NCBI GenBank assembly: GCA_009392515.1
Contig: VFGE01000049.1
Coordinates: forward strand, 1 to 44,048
DNA length: 44,048 nucleotides
Direction of reading: 5' to 3'
Origin: SAR202 cluster bacterium
GTDB lineage: Bacteria; Chloroflexota; Dehalococcoidia; Lucifugimonadales; UBA6952
Shown here: positions 8,244 through 17,154 of the stretch, piece by piece
Numbering within the stretch: the stretch's first letter is position 1
Layout: every line of letters begins with the position of its first letter
The notes under the pieces: model-generated
What the model was told of the DNA's origin: nothing
The model's database searches: none
Seen by the model: only the letters and a program-made list of their open reading frames with translations
Program-made: the position numbers and the translations under genes

Positions 8244-9449
8244 ATGGTAAAATCTTGGTCCTATCTAATCGCTTTATCTACCGGACATATGGTAAAACAT
8301 TTTTACCAACAAGGTATATTGTTATTAATACCTTTTGTTAAGGCATCACTCGGTTTAACAGATGTTCAGGTAGGACTATTAGGAACTTCTCGTACAATCT
8401 TCTCATCGGCTATGAATATACCTGCTGGTATAATGGCTGATGTTTGGAGAGATAAAATTTCTATCATGTTGACAGCTAGTTTACTCTCCTTGGCTATTGG
8501 TTACTTTCTGTTGGGTGTAGCTCCCAACTTTATTGTTGTGTTTTTAGGAATTGCTATTACTGGTATGGGCACATCTTTGTGGCATGCACCTGCGTTTGGT
8601 TCTCTGGCCGTCGTCTATCCAGACAGAAAGGCAACAGCTATGGCTGGTCATAGAATGGGAGGCTCAATAGGTGATACATTAGCCCCTTTTATCATAGGAG
8701 CGATTCTTGGAGGAATAAGTCTTTCATTTCTTACAACCGATTCTATTCAATGGGAATCCCTATCATTATTCATGAGTATACCTGTAGCTTTATGTGCAAT
8801 TTTAGTTGCAATATTTTTTAGAAATAAATCAAGTATTGCAGGTGATTCATTAAATATTAACGAATACTTTGTTGCTGTTATTCCTTTACTAAAAAACAAA
8901 GCCGTTCTTAGTATGGTGCTATTATCTGGTATACGCGGGATGTCACACAATTCATTGTCTATATTTCTCATGATCTATATGGTCGAAGACCTAGGTTTTG
9001 GTTCGTTTACAGCAGGTTTCCACTTATCTCTTCTTACTTTATTTGGCGTTATATCAGCTCCAATCATGGGTATGATATCTGATAGAAAAGGAAGAAGATC
9101 TATAATCTTTTTTGCTATTGCCTCCACCGCTATTTTAGTATTTTTATTGATACCTTTTGGTACAGGATTAATGTTGACCATAATTTTGGCTCTTTTGGGT
9201 GCTGTCCTATATACTGTCAATCCTATTATGTTAGCTACTGCTCTTGATTCTGCAAATAAAGGTACAGAAGGATCGGCTACATCACTTATGTTTACAGGAG
9301 CTGCAATATTTTCTGCCTTTGGCCCTGTATTTGCCGGATATCTTAAACAAACTTATGGAACTATGGATGCAGTTTTTTGGTTTGTTGGAATTATGATGAC
9401 AATTAGTGCAATTGCAACCCTCATAGTACCAATGAAGACAAATCAATAG
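8244..9449 (+). CDS. Major facilitator superfamily transporter
   Basis: The 401-residue protein has about 12 hydrophobic segments. The loop-2/3 signature appears as PAGIMADVWRDK, and a second-half counterpart as GMISDRKGRRSI. Both are typical of MFS carriers of the cytoplasmic membrane. LRGMSHNSLS-like and GSATSLMFTGAA segments are in helices, but no substrate-specific motif is recognised. GGAG lies upstream of the ATG. The stop is 12 bases before the alpha/beta hydrolase start, so the two may work together, for example uptake of an ester or amide and its hydrolysis (inference). Confidence 0.85.
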   Translation: MVKSWSYLIALSTGHMVKHFYQQGILLLIPFVKASLGLTDVQVGLLGTSRTIFSSAMNIPAGIMADVWRDKISIMLTASLLSLAIGYFLLGVAPNFIVVFLGIAITGMGTSLWHAPAFGSLAVVYPDRKATAMAGHRMGGSIGDTLAPFIIGAILGGISLSFLTTDSIQWESLSLFMSIPVALCAILVAIFFRNKSSIAGDSLNINEYFVAVIPLLKNKAVLSMVLLSGIRGMSHNSLSIFLMIYMVEDLGFGSFTAGFHLSLLTLFGVISAPIMGMISDRKGRRSIIFFAIASTAILVFLLIPFGTGLMLTIILALLGAVLYTVNPIMLATALDSANKGTEGSATSLMFTGAAIFSAFGPVFAGYLKQTYGTMDAVFWFVGIMMTISAIATLIVPMKTNQ

Positions 9450-9461
9450 TAATATAACTAT

Positions 9462-10319
9462 ATGAGCTTCATTGAAATAGATAACTATTCTTTTCATTAT
9501 CATCATTATAAAGGTGATGGTCCTGATATTGTATTACTTCATGGCCTAGCTTCCAATTTGAATATATGGAATTTAGTTGCACCAATATTATCACAAAGCT
9601 TTAATGTGTACACAGTTGATCAAAGGGGGCATGGCCTTTCTTCTAAGCCAGATAATGGTTATGACTTCGAGTCTATCACTAGCGACCTTACTTCTATTTG
9701 TAAAAATCTAGATTTAAATACTCCAATAATTGTTGGGCATAGTTGGGGTGCTAATGTTGTCATTGAATCCCTTGCCAAAGATACGAGTCATTATTTCAAA
9801 GGAGGGGTGTTAGTTGATGGCGGAGTGTTAAATATATCAAAAGAGAATCGTTCTACTTGGTCTGAAATCGAAACTCGTTTGGCTCCTCCAGTTTTAACAC
9901 ACCTAACATTAAATCAATTACTACAAAGAGTCCGGGAAAATCGAAAAGAAGACTGGAATGTAGCTTTTGAAGATGTTTTAACGAATTCTTTTGAAGTTAT
10001 TAACGGTTTAATTAAGCCTAGATTATCTAGAGAAAATCATATGAAGATACTATATGAAATCTGGAATGAAAACATATTATTTCAATTGGAGTCTATTGAC
10101 TCTCCAGTACTTATATTGCCTGTATCATCTGATAATAATGAATCTGTTAGCCCTAATATGCATGGAGTAAGTAAAAAGGAAGCTGTAAATATCGCGAGTT
10201 CCAAACTACATAACTCTGAAGTTATATGGCTAAAAAAATCCATTCACGATGTACCTATTCAAAATCCAAAGCTTGTAACTGATGCTATTTTTAAATCGAA
10301 AGATACTCTTTTTGGTTGA
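9462..10319 (+). CDS. Alpha/beta-fold hydrolase
   Basis: The 285-residue protein shows the alpha/beta hydrolase order. An oxyanion-hole motif LLHGLAS lies near residues 25-31, DQRGHGLSSKP near 53-63, the nucleophile elbow VGHSWGA with Ser94, and a late His in SIHDVP near the C-terminus. The likely acid lies after the VLILPVSSD strand. It is a cytoplasmic esterase, lipase or C-C hydrolase-like enzyme of unknown substrate. There is little ribosome-site signal before its ATG, so translation may be coupled to the MFS gene 12 bases upstream. Confidence 0.88.
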   Translation: MSFIEIDNYSFHYHHYKGDGPDIVLLHGLASNLNIWNLVAPILSQSFNVYTVDQRGHGLSSKPDNGYDFESITSDLTSICKNLDLNTPIIVGHSWGANVVIESLAKDTSHYFKGGVLVDGGVLNISKENRSTWSEIETRLAPPVLTHLTLNQLLQRVRENRKEDWNVAFEDVLTNSFEVINGLIKPRLSRENHMKILYEIWNENILFQLESIDSPVLILPVSSDNNESVSPNMHGVSKKEAVNIASSKLHNSEVIWLKKSIHDVPIQNPKLVTDAIFKSKDTLFG

Positions 10320-10384
10320 TTTGATTTTTATTAATTTCTATTGGACAATAATAATAGAGTATTTAAAAATAGGTATCTTCACAT

Positions 10385-11410
10385 TTGAATAATTCTACTC
10401 CTAATCTAAATTATGGCTCCATTTTATTTCTCGGCTCAGGTGAAACTGCATCAGCTGGGCGTATATTACATGAGCAACTATTCAAAAAGCTTTCCAAGAA
10501 AAAAGTTAATGTTGCAATTCTCGAAACACCTGCAGGTTTTGAACCTAATTCCAGACAAGTTGCTTTAGAAGTTTCTGATTTTTTTATTGAAAAACTTCAA
10601 AATTATCACCCTGATGTAAAAATAATCCCTGCTAGAAGGCGCGATGGTGACTTTAGTACCAATTCAGAAGAAATAATTAGTGATATCAAAACTGCTGATC
10701 ATATATACCTAGGTGCTGGTAGCCCTACGTATTTAGTTAAACATCTAGAAAATACACTCGCTTTAGAAAATCTTCATAACCAACATCAAAATGGTTCATC
10801 GATTTGTTTGACTAGCGCTTCTTCAATAGCTTTTGGGAAATGGTCTTTACCTGTTTATGAAATTTTCAAAGTTGGTTTGGATTTGTACTGGCAACAAGGT
10901 TTAGATTTTTTTTCTAGATTTAACCTGGATTTATCAATAATCCCTCATTGGAACAATAATGATGGTGGCAAAAAAATTGATACTAGCAGATGTTATTTAG
11001 GTAAAGAAAGAGTGGATAAACTTTTAAATATGCTTCCTATAGAATCAGTTGTGCTAGGGATTGATGAGCATACTGGTTTACTTTTAGACTTTTCTAAACA
11101 AACTGTCAATGTAGTTGGAAAAGGATCTGTTCATCTTCTACAAGCTGGAAATGAAAAAATATATAGAAATGGCGATGAATTTCAATTACAAGATTTAGGT
11201 AATTTTATTATGCCTGAAAACAAATCCTCTGTAATAAACAATCACCTAGTAAAGGAAATTCCACAAAATATTATTGAATTAGCAGAAATGCGATTACAAT
11301 CAAGGAAAAATAAAGAATGGGATCAAGCCGATAGATTAAGAATAAAACTTTCTGAGCTTGGGTATCAAATAGAAGATAATAATGATGGATACAGTGTATC
11401 AAAAATATGA
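10385..11410 (+). CDS. Peptidase S51/GATase1-like protein with a CysRS-type C-terminal tail
   Basis: The 341-residue protein opens with TTG. Residues ~10-280 resemble the S51 (dipeptidase E/cyanophycinase) class-I-amidotransferase-like fold: ILFLGSGETASAGR, AILETPAGFEPNS, IYLGAGSPTYL, and a nucleophile elbow SICLTSASSIAFG with Ser144. The last ~45 residues (from about 297) read AEMRLQSRKNKEWDQADRLR followed by a Gly-containing helix end. This closely matches the C-terminal tail of cysteinyl-tRNA synthetase (R..AR..K.W..AD.IR..L...G). The fusion is notable. Its stop overlaps the ATG of the first thioredoxin-like selenoprotein (ATGA), so the three genes form one unit. Whether it has peptidase activity is unknown. 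Confidence 0.75.
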   Translation: MNNSTPNLNYGSILFLGSGETASAGRILHEQLFKKLSKKKVNVAILETPAGFEPNSRQVALEVSDFFIEKLQNYHPDVKIIPARRRDGDFSTNSEEIISDIKTADHIYLGAGSPTYLVKHLENTLALENLHNQHQNGSSICLTSASSIAFGKWSLPVYEIFKVGLDLYWQQGLDFFSRFNLDLSIIPHWNNNDGGKKIDTSRCYLGKERVDKLLNMLPIESVVLGIDEHTGLLLDFSKQTVNVVGKGSVHLLQAGNEKIYRNGDEFQLQDLGNFIMPENKSSVINNHLVKEIPQNIIELAEMRLQSRKNKEWDQADRLRIKLSELGYQIEDNNDGYSVSKI

Positions 11411-11934
11411 GATATATATATAAAATGTGGTATTTATTTAATGGATTTTCATTTTTGTGGGCATTGACGATAGCTATATTATTCTTTGGGGTAATTTTTT
11501 ATAGATATATACCTCGTCCACAATTTGTCATATTATTTACTGTATTAATTGCCAGTGTTTTTATTCTTTCACAATTTTTATATGCCTCACGACAAACGGC
11601 TGGAATAAATTCATATGCAAATGCTATTGAGGAAATACAAACCAAAGATTTTAACTTGGTATTTTTATATTCAAATTACTGAATTGGTTGCAAAACTGCA
11701 AAGCCGATCGTGGATCGGCTAGAGAAAGATTTAGAGAATGAAATTAATGTAATTAGACTAGATGTGATGACTGAAGCAGGCCGAGATTTCAGAGAGGAAT
11801 TCTCTGTTCGTGTCACACCTGGATTTGTCTTAGTTAATAATGAAAATAAAGAGTTATGGCAGTTTATTGGAATTCCAAATTCTAAAACATTTATAGAACG
11901 AATCAAGAAAGAAATAAAGGATACAAATGGATAG
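11407..11934 (+). CDS. Membrane-anchored thioredoxin-like protein with UxxC motif (probable selenoprotein)
   Basis: Reading the in-frame TGA at 11680-11682 as selenocysteine gives one 175-residue protein. It has two membrane helices (about residues 8-32 and 39-60), then a thioredoxin fold: strand LVFLYSNY, redox motif U92-I-G-C95, helix KTAKPIVDRLEKDL, strand INVIRLDV, cis-Pro loop VTPGFVLV, and a C-terminal helix. U92 sits exactly at the first Cys of a CxxC. Coding and family similarity continue without a break after the TGA, and a hairpin suitable as a bacterial SECIS lies directly downstream. An ordinary gene caller would split this into two pieces. ATGA overlap with the upstream gene and an 8-base overlap with the downstream gene indicate an operon. 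It faces the cell exterior or membrane surface and is likely a thiol-disulfide or peroxide-linked reductase. Confidence 0.85.
11688..11720 (+). promoter_or_regulatory. SECIS-like double hairpin after the TGA of the first Trx selenoprotein
   Basis: Immediately after the TGA at 11680-11682 lie two adjacent stems. The first is TTGCA/TGCAA with an AAAC loop (11688-11701). The second is a perfect 8-base-pair stem AGCCGATC/GATCGGCT with loop GTG (11702-11720). The GU of that loop starts 28 bases after the TGA, within the window used by bacterial SelB-binding SECIS elements, which need a G(U) in the apical loop. The element lies within the coding sequence. Confidence 0.7.
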
Positions 11935-12523
11935 ATTAACTACACTTCTTTCATCGAATAAAATAACAAGAGTGTTTCTTCTATTCACTATACTATTAAT
12001 AGCCATTATTGGTTGTGGAGAAGACCAAAATTCAGATATTGCATTAGATGAATCAGAGTATGACGTTAAATATGATAACAAAGATTTATTGGTAAAATCT
12101 AACGTTGAAGAAACCGCTACTAGCAAAAATAATACAAAAGAATCGGAACCTACAAATAATCCTAAAGAATTTATTAATACTGAACTTCAAGAATCGTTAA
12201 ACTCTAATAACTATTCAAAAGAAAATGAAGAAAAAGATGTAGATACTGTCTATAATTTAAGTTTAGTTTATCTATATTCAGACTACTGAATTGGTTGCAA
12301 AAATGCAAAGCCGATCGTGGATCAGCTAGAGATTGAACTAGACCCTCAGATTGATATCAAAAGGATTGATATTCTTACTGAATATGGTAATGAATTTAGT
12401 AACGAATACTCATTGAGTACACCCGGGTTTATATTACTGAATAATTCAAATAAAGAATTATTTAGATTTATAGGGGTGCCCAATAAGTCAAAATTTGCAG
12501 AGCAATTAAAGGAATATATCTAA
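11927..12523 (+). CDS. Lipoprotein thioredoxin-like protein with UxxC motif (probable selenoprotein)
   Basis: Decoding the in-frame TGA at 12287-12289 as selenocysteine gives 198 residues. A lipoprotein signal ends LIAIIGC with Cys30 as the lipidation site. A ~80-residue Asn/Glu/Ser/Lys-rich linker is followed by a thioredoxin domain: LSLVYLYSDY, U121-I-G-C124, KNAKPIVDQLEIEL, IDIKRIDIL, cis-Pro STPGFILL. It is a paralogue of the preceding protein with a different membrane tether (lipid rather than two helices). The ~58 bases around the TGA are almost identical in the two genes, whereas the flanks have diverged. The start overlaps the previous gene by 8 bases. An exported reductase role is an inference. 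Confidence 0.85.
12295..12327 (+). promoter_or_regulatory. SECIS-like double hairpin after the TGA of the second Trx selenoprotein
   Basis: The layout is the same as in the first copy: TTGCA/TGCAA with an AAAA loop, then AGCCGATC-GTG-GATCAGCT with a single C/A mismatch. The apical GTG is at 12317-12319, again 28 bases after the TGA. Conservation between the two copies is far higher here than in the rest of the genes, arguing for RNA-level constraint or recent gene conversion. Confidence 0.65.
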
Positions 12524-12531
12524 ATTCATAA

Positions 12532-12930
12532 TTAATTTGCAGGTATTTCCATTATTTCAATCCTGCTACCGTCTGGTGTTCCTATAAACGCTATAGACAT
12601 ACCAGTGGCGGGATTAACATTTGGTCCCTCTAATACTGTTGCTCCAAGAGTTTCTAGTCTAGTTAATTCTTTGCTCATATTATCAACTTCAATACCAAAA
12701 TGTTCGATACCAAGATGTACTCCAGAACCTAATTCTGGTAGAGATTCATCAGTTCTGGCACCTGATATATTTATTGCAACTCCATCCTTTGTTTTGCAAC
12801 GTACAAATTGGTCACCCGAATCTCGCATGACACTACTTAGTATTTCAAACTCAAATGCTTGAACATACCAATTTGCGACTATTTCAGGGTTGTCAGCCTT
12901 AATGTGTACATGATTAAATTTGTATGCCAT
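12532..12930 (-). CDS. VOC/glyoxalase-fold protein
   Basis: The 132-residue protein is a single vicinal-oxygen-chelate unit pair. It begins FNHVHIKADN with a metal-type His near residue 8, contains GIEHFGIEVDN with a second His near 77, and ends IAFIGTPDGSRIEIME, whose Glu is the usual third ligand. Members include glyoxalases, dioxygenases and epimerases; the substrate is not evident. It has a good AGGAG ribosome site. It sits nine bases downstream of a fumarylacetoacetase-type gene on the same strand, so a shared ring-cleavage or keto-acid pathway is plausible. Confidence 0.85.
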   Translation of the reverse strand: MAYKFNHVHIKADNPEIVANWYVQAFEFEILSSVMRDSGDQFVRCKTKDGVAINISGARTDESLPELGSGVHLGIEHFGIEVDNMSKELTRLETLGATVLEGPNVNPATGMSIAFIGTPDGSRIEIMEIPAN

Positions 12931-12939
12931 TACATTCTC

Positions 12940-13728
12940 CTATTCATTAACTACTTTATTTGTAAGTACTCCTATATTTTCCACTTCAACTTCAACAATA
13001 TCCCCGTGACTCATATTTTCAGGATGACCAGAAGTCCCAGACCATATCATATCTCCAGGAGATAACGTTATTGCTTGGCTTATAAAGCTTATTAATTTGC
13101 CAAAATTAAAAAACATATCAGAAGTATATGCTTTTTGAACTTCTTCACCATTGACTCTTACTATCATTGCGTTTTGTTCTCTTGGATCAAAAGACGTTTC
13201 TATCCATGGCCCAATCGGAGCAAAAGTATCAGACCCTTTTGCTCTCCAAAATTCTCTGTCATCACGTTGCCATGTTCTTTCGGATATATCATTTCCACAT
13301 GTGTAACCCAATATATTATCCCATGCGGTATTTTCATCAACGCGTCTTGTGGTTTTACCAATAATTGCAATACATTCTCCTTCATATTGAATACCGCTAG
13401 GTGAGTCCTTAGGGATAATTATATTTTCTCCTTCACCAATAATTGAAGTTATAGATTTAAACCATGGATCAGGTTGCTCAATAGTAGTTGCATTTGTCCC
13501 GAGTGCTTCATTTGCCATTTGTAGATGATCTAAGAAGTTTAAACCTGGACCATACATTTGTTTAGGCGTGCAGGGTGGTAATAATTTCACACTTTTAAGT
13601 TCAAATTTTTTATCAGTTTGTTGAAATTCTCCAAAAATATCTCCATCAATTTTATAGATTATATTTGACTCAAAAACGATCCCATAACTTTCTTGATTAT
13701 TATTTGCTTTGAATCTGCAGATCTTCAT
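12940..13728 (-). CDS. Fumarylacetoacetate hydrolase family protein
   Basis: The 262-residue protein has the FAH C-terminal domain. The metal-binding YEGECIAIIGK carries E116 and E118, GYTCGNDISERTWQ carries D147, followed by RAKGSDTFAPIGPW and a late DMIWSGTSG. These residues coordinate Mg2+ or Ca2+ in fumarylpyruvate and acylpyruvate hydrolases and 2-keto-acid hydratases or decarboxylases. The length matches the short FAH class. CAGGAGG precedes the ATG. It is followed by the VOC gene and preceded by a glutaredoxin gene, all on the minus strand. The exact substrate is unknown. Confidence 0.9.
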   Translation of the reverse strand: MKICRFKANNNQESYGIVFESNIIYKIDGDIFGEFQQTDKKFELKSVKLLPPCTPKQMYGPGLNFLDHLQMANEALGTNATTIEQPDPWFKSITSIIGEGENIIIPKDSPSGIQYEGECIAIIGKTTRRVDENTAWDNILGYTCGNDISERTWQRDDREFWRAKGSDTFAPIGPWIETSFDPREQNAMIVRVNGEEVQKAYTSDMFFNFGKLISFISQAITLSPGDMIWSGTSGHPENMSHGDIVEVEVENIGVLTNKVVNE

Positions 13729-13745
13729 GACAACCTCCTGGGGTG

Positions 13746-13994
13746 CTATTGCATTATATTGAGTTTATCGGCTAATTGTTTGTTTGATGGTTCTACTAAA
13801 ACCGAATTATCAGGGAAGATTATTGTAGGGATAATTTGTTTACCATTATTAGTTTTAATTACAAAATTTTTGGCATTTTCATCTTGATCAATATTAATCT
13901 TTTGATAAGAGATGCCATACCTATCTAAAAAGCGCTCTGCTCTTATACAGTCACCACACCAATCAGCTCCATACATGATAATTTGTTTAGACAT
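13746..13994 (-). CDS. Glutaredoxin/mycoredoxin-like protein
   Basis: The 82-residue protein is a complete small glutaredoxin fold: IIMYGADWCGDC with Cys13 and Cys16, then ISYQKINIDQD, IPTIIF (cis-Pro) and LVEPSNKQLADKL. The EPSN ending and WCGDC motif resemble mycoredoxin-type glutaredoxins common in Actinobacteria and Chloroflexota, which reduce mixed disulfides. The start is placed at 13994, with GGAG nine bases upstream; the frame runs further upstream to 14159 but has no ribosome site and overlaps the divergent amidohydrolase gene. Confidence 0.85.
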   Translation of the reverse strand: MSKQIIMYGADWCGDCIRAERFLDRYGISYQKINIDQDENAKNFVIKTNNGKQIIPTIIFPDNSVLVEPSNKQLADKLNIMQ

Positions 13995-14090
13995 TAATTC
14001 TCCAGTTCTTATAAATTTATTATTATTCGTAATATAATAGAGAGTACAAGTTAGTTCAATCATTAAATTAATACAAGTATTGGAGAGGAT

Positions 14091-14891
14091 ATGATAATAG
14101 ATAGTCATTGCCATGCAGGACTCAATTGGTTTGAACCAATTGAATTGCTTCAGTATCAAATGGAAATAAATAATGTATCTAAAGCAATACTAATACAACA
14201 TGGAGGCAATTACGATAATTCCTACATTATTCAATGTGCAGAAAATCAACCAGAGAAGTTTTCAGCAGTTGTTTGTGTAGATAATAATGATATTAATTCT
14301 CCAGAGATATTAAAAAATTTAGCTAATAATCCAAATGTCGTGGGAGTAAGATTGAGACCAAACGAACGATTTAAATATGGAGATCCTCTAACTTTATGGA
14401 AAATAGCTGAGTCTGAAGGTTTGGTTGTAAGTTGCTTTGCTATTAACGCCAATTTATGCGCTACTCATGAATTCCAAGAACTTGTAAGTACTATTTCAGA
14501 TACCAAAATTATACTAGAGCATTTGGGCGGAGTTTATATTTCTAGAACACCAGAAGTTACCAAATCTCCTTTCACCTCATTCAAAAAAGTTCTTGAATTA
14601 GCACAATATAACCATACATATATGAAATTTGGTGGATTAGGAGAATTTTGTGAACGACCAAATACATTAACTGCAGATATCGGGTTCAAAGATATACCTC
14701 CATTAATCGAATTGGCTGTAGATGCTTTTGGCTTTCAAAGATTAATGTGGGGAAGTGATTACACTCCAGTTAGTCAACGTGAAGGATATGCTAATGCTCT
14801 AAACTATCCTTTAAACCTAGATATCTTCAATTCGAAAGACGCTAAAAACCATGTCTTATCAAAAACGGCTATAGAATGCTGGGGTCTTTAA
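14091..14891 (+). CDS. Amidohydrolase 2 family metal-dependent hydrolase
   Basis: The 266-residue TIM-barrel protein begins MIIDSHCHAG, giving the HxH metal motif at residues 6-8. It also has VVGVRLRP, ILEHLGG with a likely metal His, and LMWGSDYTP with the C-terminal Asp. This pattern is typical of amidohydrolase-2 lactonases and decarboxylases (TIM-barrel hydrolases acting on lactones or aromatic acids). A TTGGAGAGG stretch lies upstream of the ATG. The substrate is unassigned. It is divergent from the glutaredoxin gene and followed seven bases later by a membrane protein gene region. Confidence 0.88.
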   Translation: MIIDSHCHAGLNWFEPIELLQYQMEINNVSKAILIQHGGNYDNSYIIQCAENQPEKFSAVVCVDNNDINSPEILKNLANNPNVVGVRLRPNERFKYGDPLTLWKIAESEGLVVSCFAINANLCATHEFQELVSTISDTKIILEHLGGVYISRTPEVTKSPFTSFKKVLELAQYNHTYMKFGGLGEFCERPNTLTADIGFKDIPPLIELAVDAFGFQRLMWGSDYTPVSQREGYANALNYPLNLDIFNSKDAKNHVLSKTAIECWGL

Positions 14892-14912
14892 CACAGAATG
14901 AAAGGAATATCT

Positions 14913-15425
14913 ATGAATACACGATTATCATTGTTTGCTATAAACGGGTTGTTAGGAACAACTGTATTACTTAGTTATATTTGGGGAATCTATTCAGCTG
15001 AAGATCCTATGGCACTATGGGGGGAAATGCCTGAAATATATATATCCTATATTACGGGATCAATGTTCATAGCAGCTTTGGGGTATATTGTTTACACTCT
15101 TTATATTGCATATGGACGAGATATTATTATTACTGATGATTCATTTTATCCGTATAATCTAACGTACATTATTATCTTAGTTTCAGCTTCGATATGGATG
15201 CCTTTAACTGTTTGGTATGTGGATACCTCTTCTTTGTTTTATTGGATTCTAATTGTTGGTAGCTTGTATATTGTAGGATTTATGTCATGTTTTATGACCT
15301 ATTTATTGGTAAAAAGTACTCCTAAAGTCAATCTATGGAAAAATATAGCAATTGGTGGTTCTATATGGTTTACCTTTCACACTCTTATTCTTGATGCTAT
15401 TGTGTGGGTTATCTGTTTCCATTAA
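14913..15425 (+). CDS. Unrecognised five-helix membrane protein
   Basis: The protein has about 170 residues and roughly five hydrophobic segments: LFAINGLLGTTVLLSYIWG, YITGSMFIAALGYIVYTLY, LTYIIILVSASIWMPLTVWY, a FYWILIVGSLYIVGFMSCF helix, and a C-terminal SIWFTFHTLILDAIVWVI. No domain is recognised. The ATG at 14913 follows AAAGGA by six bases and is preferred over 14898. A conserved acidic loop (SAEDPMALWGEMPE) follows the first helix. It lies directly upstream of the methionine leader but is separated from it by a promoter. Confidence 0.65.
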   Translation: MNTRLSLFAINGLLGTTVLLSYIWGIYSAEDPMALWGEMPEIYISYITGSMFIAALGYIVYTLYIAYGRDIIITDDSFYPYNLTYIIILVSASIWMPLTVWYVDTSSLFYWILIVGSLYIVGFMSCFMTYLLVKSTPKVNLWKNIAIGGSIWFTFHTLILDAIVWVICFH

Positions 15426-15451
15426 ATTCTATATTATCTTTCAATAAATAA

Positions 15452-15480
15452 TTGACAACAGTTTTTTTATCAATTAATAT
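15452..15480 (+). promoter_or_regulatory. Promoter of the methionine leader/metY transcript
   Basis: TTGACA at 15452-15457, a 17-base spacer, and TAATAT at 15475-15480 form a strong sigma-70-type promoter. Transcription would start near 15487, about 30 bases before the Met-rich leader peptide. Confidence 0.65.
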
Positions 15481-15516
15481 ACAACGGCTCACTAATTAAC
15501 CGGAGAGACTTAATAG

Positions 15517-15630
15517 ATGAATTTTACTGCAATGCAAAATATGCGCTTTATGATGATGTACATGATGATGTGCACTATGCTTAGTGCTATGTTTTCTGGT
15601 TGCCAGAAAAGAGAGGTTTTGCGCATATAA
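15517..15630 (+). CDS. Methionine-rich leader peptide (attenuator)
   Basis: The 37-codon frame begins with ATG nine bases after GGAGAG and ends at TAA 15628-15630. It encodes 11 methionines, including MMM at residues 12-14 and again at 16-18, plus Cys19 and Cys29. It is too small and too biased to be an ordinary protein. It sits between a strong promoter and an intrinsic terminator ahead of metY and metA, exactly as trp or his leader peptides sit ahead of their operons. Ribosome stalling at Met codons when Met-tRNA is scarce would be the sensor. It could alternatively be a hydrophobic small protein, but the matching RNA structures argue for attenuation. Confidence 0.82.
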   Translation: MNFTAMQNMRFMMMYMMMCTMLSAMFSGCQKREVLRI

Positions 15631-15689
15631 TTGATTGTAGAAAAAATTTCACAAATTGTAATAGACCTCGTAACGAGGTCTTTTTTTTT
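15539..15689 (+). promoter_or_regulatory. Transcription attenuator: 1:2, 2:3 and 3:4 pairings
   Basis: Segment 1 ATATGCGC (15539-15546) pairs perfectly with GCGCATAT (15621-15628). GAGGTTT (15613-15619) pairs with AGACCTC (15663-15669; one G-U), which is the 5' arm of the terminator. The terminator itself is 15663-15681. The 1:2 and 2:3 pairings cross and so exclude each other. A further hairpin, TTTTCTGG/CCAGAAAA (15592-15610), lies just past the last Met codon. A ribosome stalled at the Met runs (15550-15570) would mask segment 1 and allow 2:3. A ribosome reaching the stop codon would cover segment 2 and allow termination. Confidence 0.72.
15663..15689 (+). terminator. Attenuator terminator upstream of metY
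   Basis: A perfect stem AGACCTCG (15663-15670) / CGAGGTCT (15674-15681) with a TAA loop runs straight into nine T residues (15681-15689). It lies 33 bases after the leader peptide stop and 78 bases before metY, so it must be read through for metY expression. Confidence 0.85.
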
Positions 15690-15749
15690 ACTCTCAGTTA
15701 AATGACGGTAATAGATCAAATTAAGAATTAAAGGTATTTATATATATAA

Positions 15750-17093
<1,344 letters not shown>

Positions 17094-17107
17094 ATGATTA
17101 TAATTAA

Positions 17108-17139
17108 CTGTGATGAGGATATTCCTCATCACAGTTTTT
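17108..17139 (+). terminator. Terminator-like hairpin between metY and metA
   Basis: A perfect 12-base-pair stem (17108-17119 with 17123-17134; arms CTGTGATGAGGA and its complement) with a TAT loop is followed by TTTTT (17135-17139). It lies between the metY stop and the metA ribosome site, 15 bases before the metA ATG. It could limit metA expression relative to metY or be part of a second control point. Confidence 0.7.
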
Positions 17140-17154
17140 AATATAGAGAGAAAT

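Noticed and set aside
11407-12523. TGA read as Trp (recoded genetic code) or plain pseudogenes
   Set aside because: Other genes in the window end at TGA (for example at 1517, 10319 and 11410) and contain no in-frame TGA. Two independent copies carry TGA at the same redox position with intact downstream domains, so decay is unlikely.
13746-14159. Longer 137-residue version of the glutaredoxin
   Set aside because: The extra N-terminus has no ribosome site, overlaps the divergent amidohydrolase start and resembles nothing. The internal ATG at 13994 has GGAG and begins the family domain.
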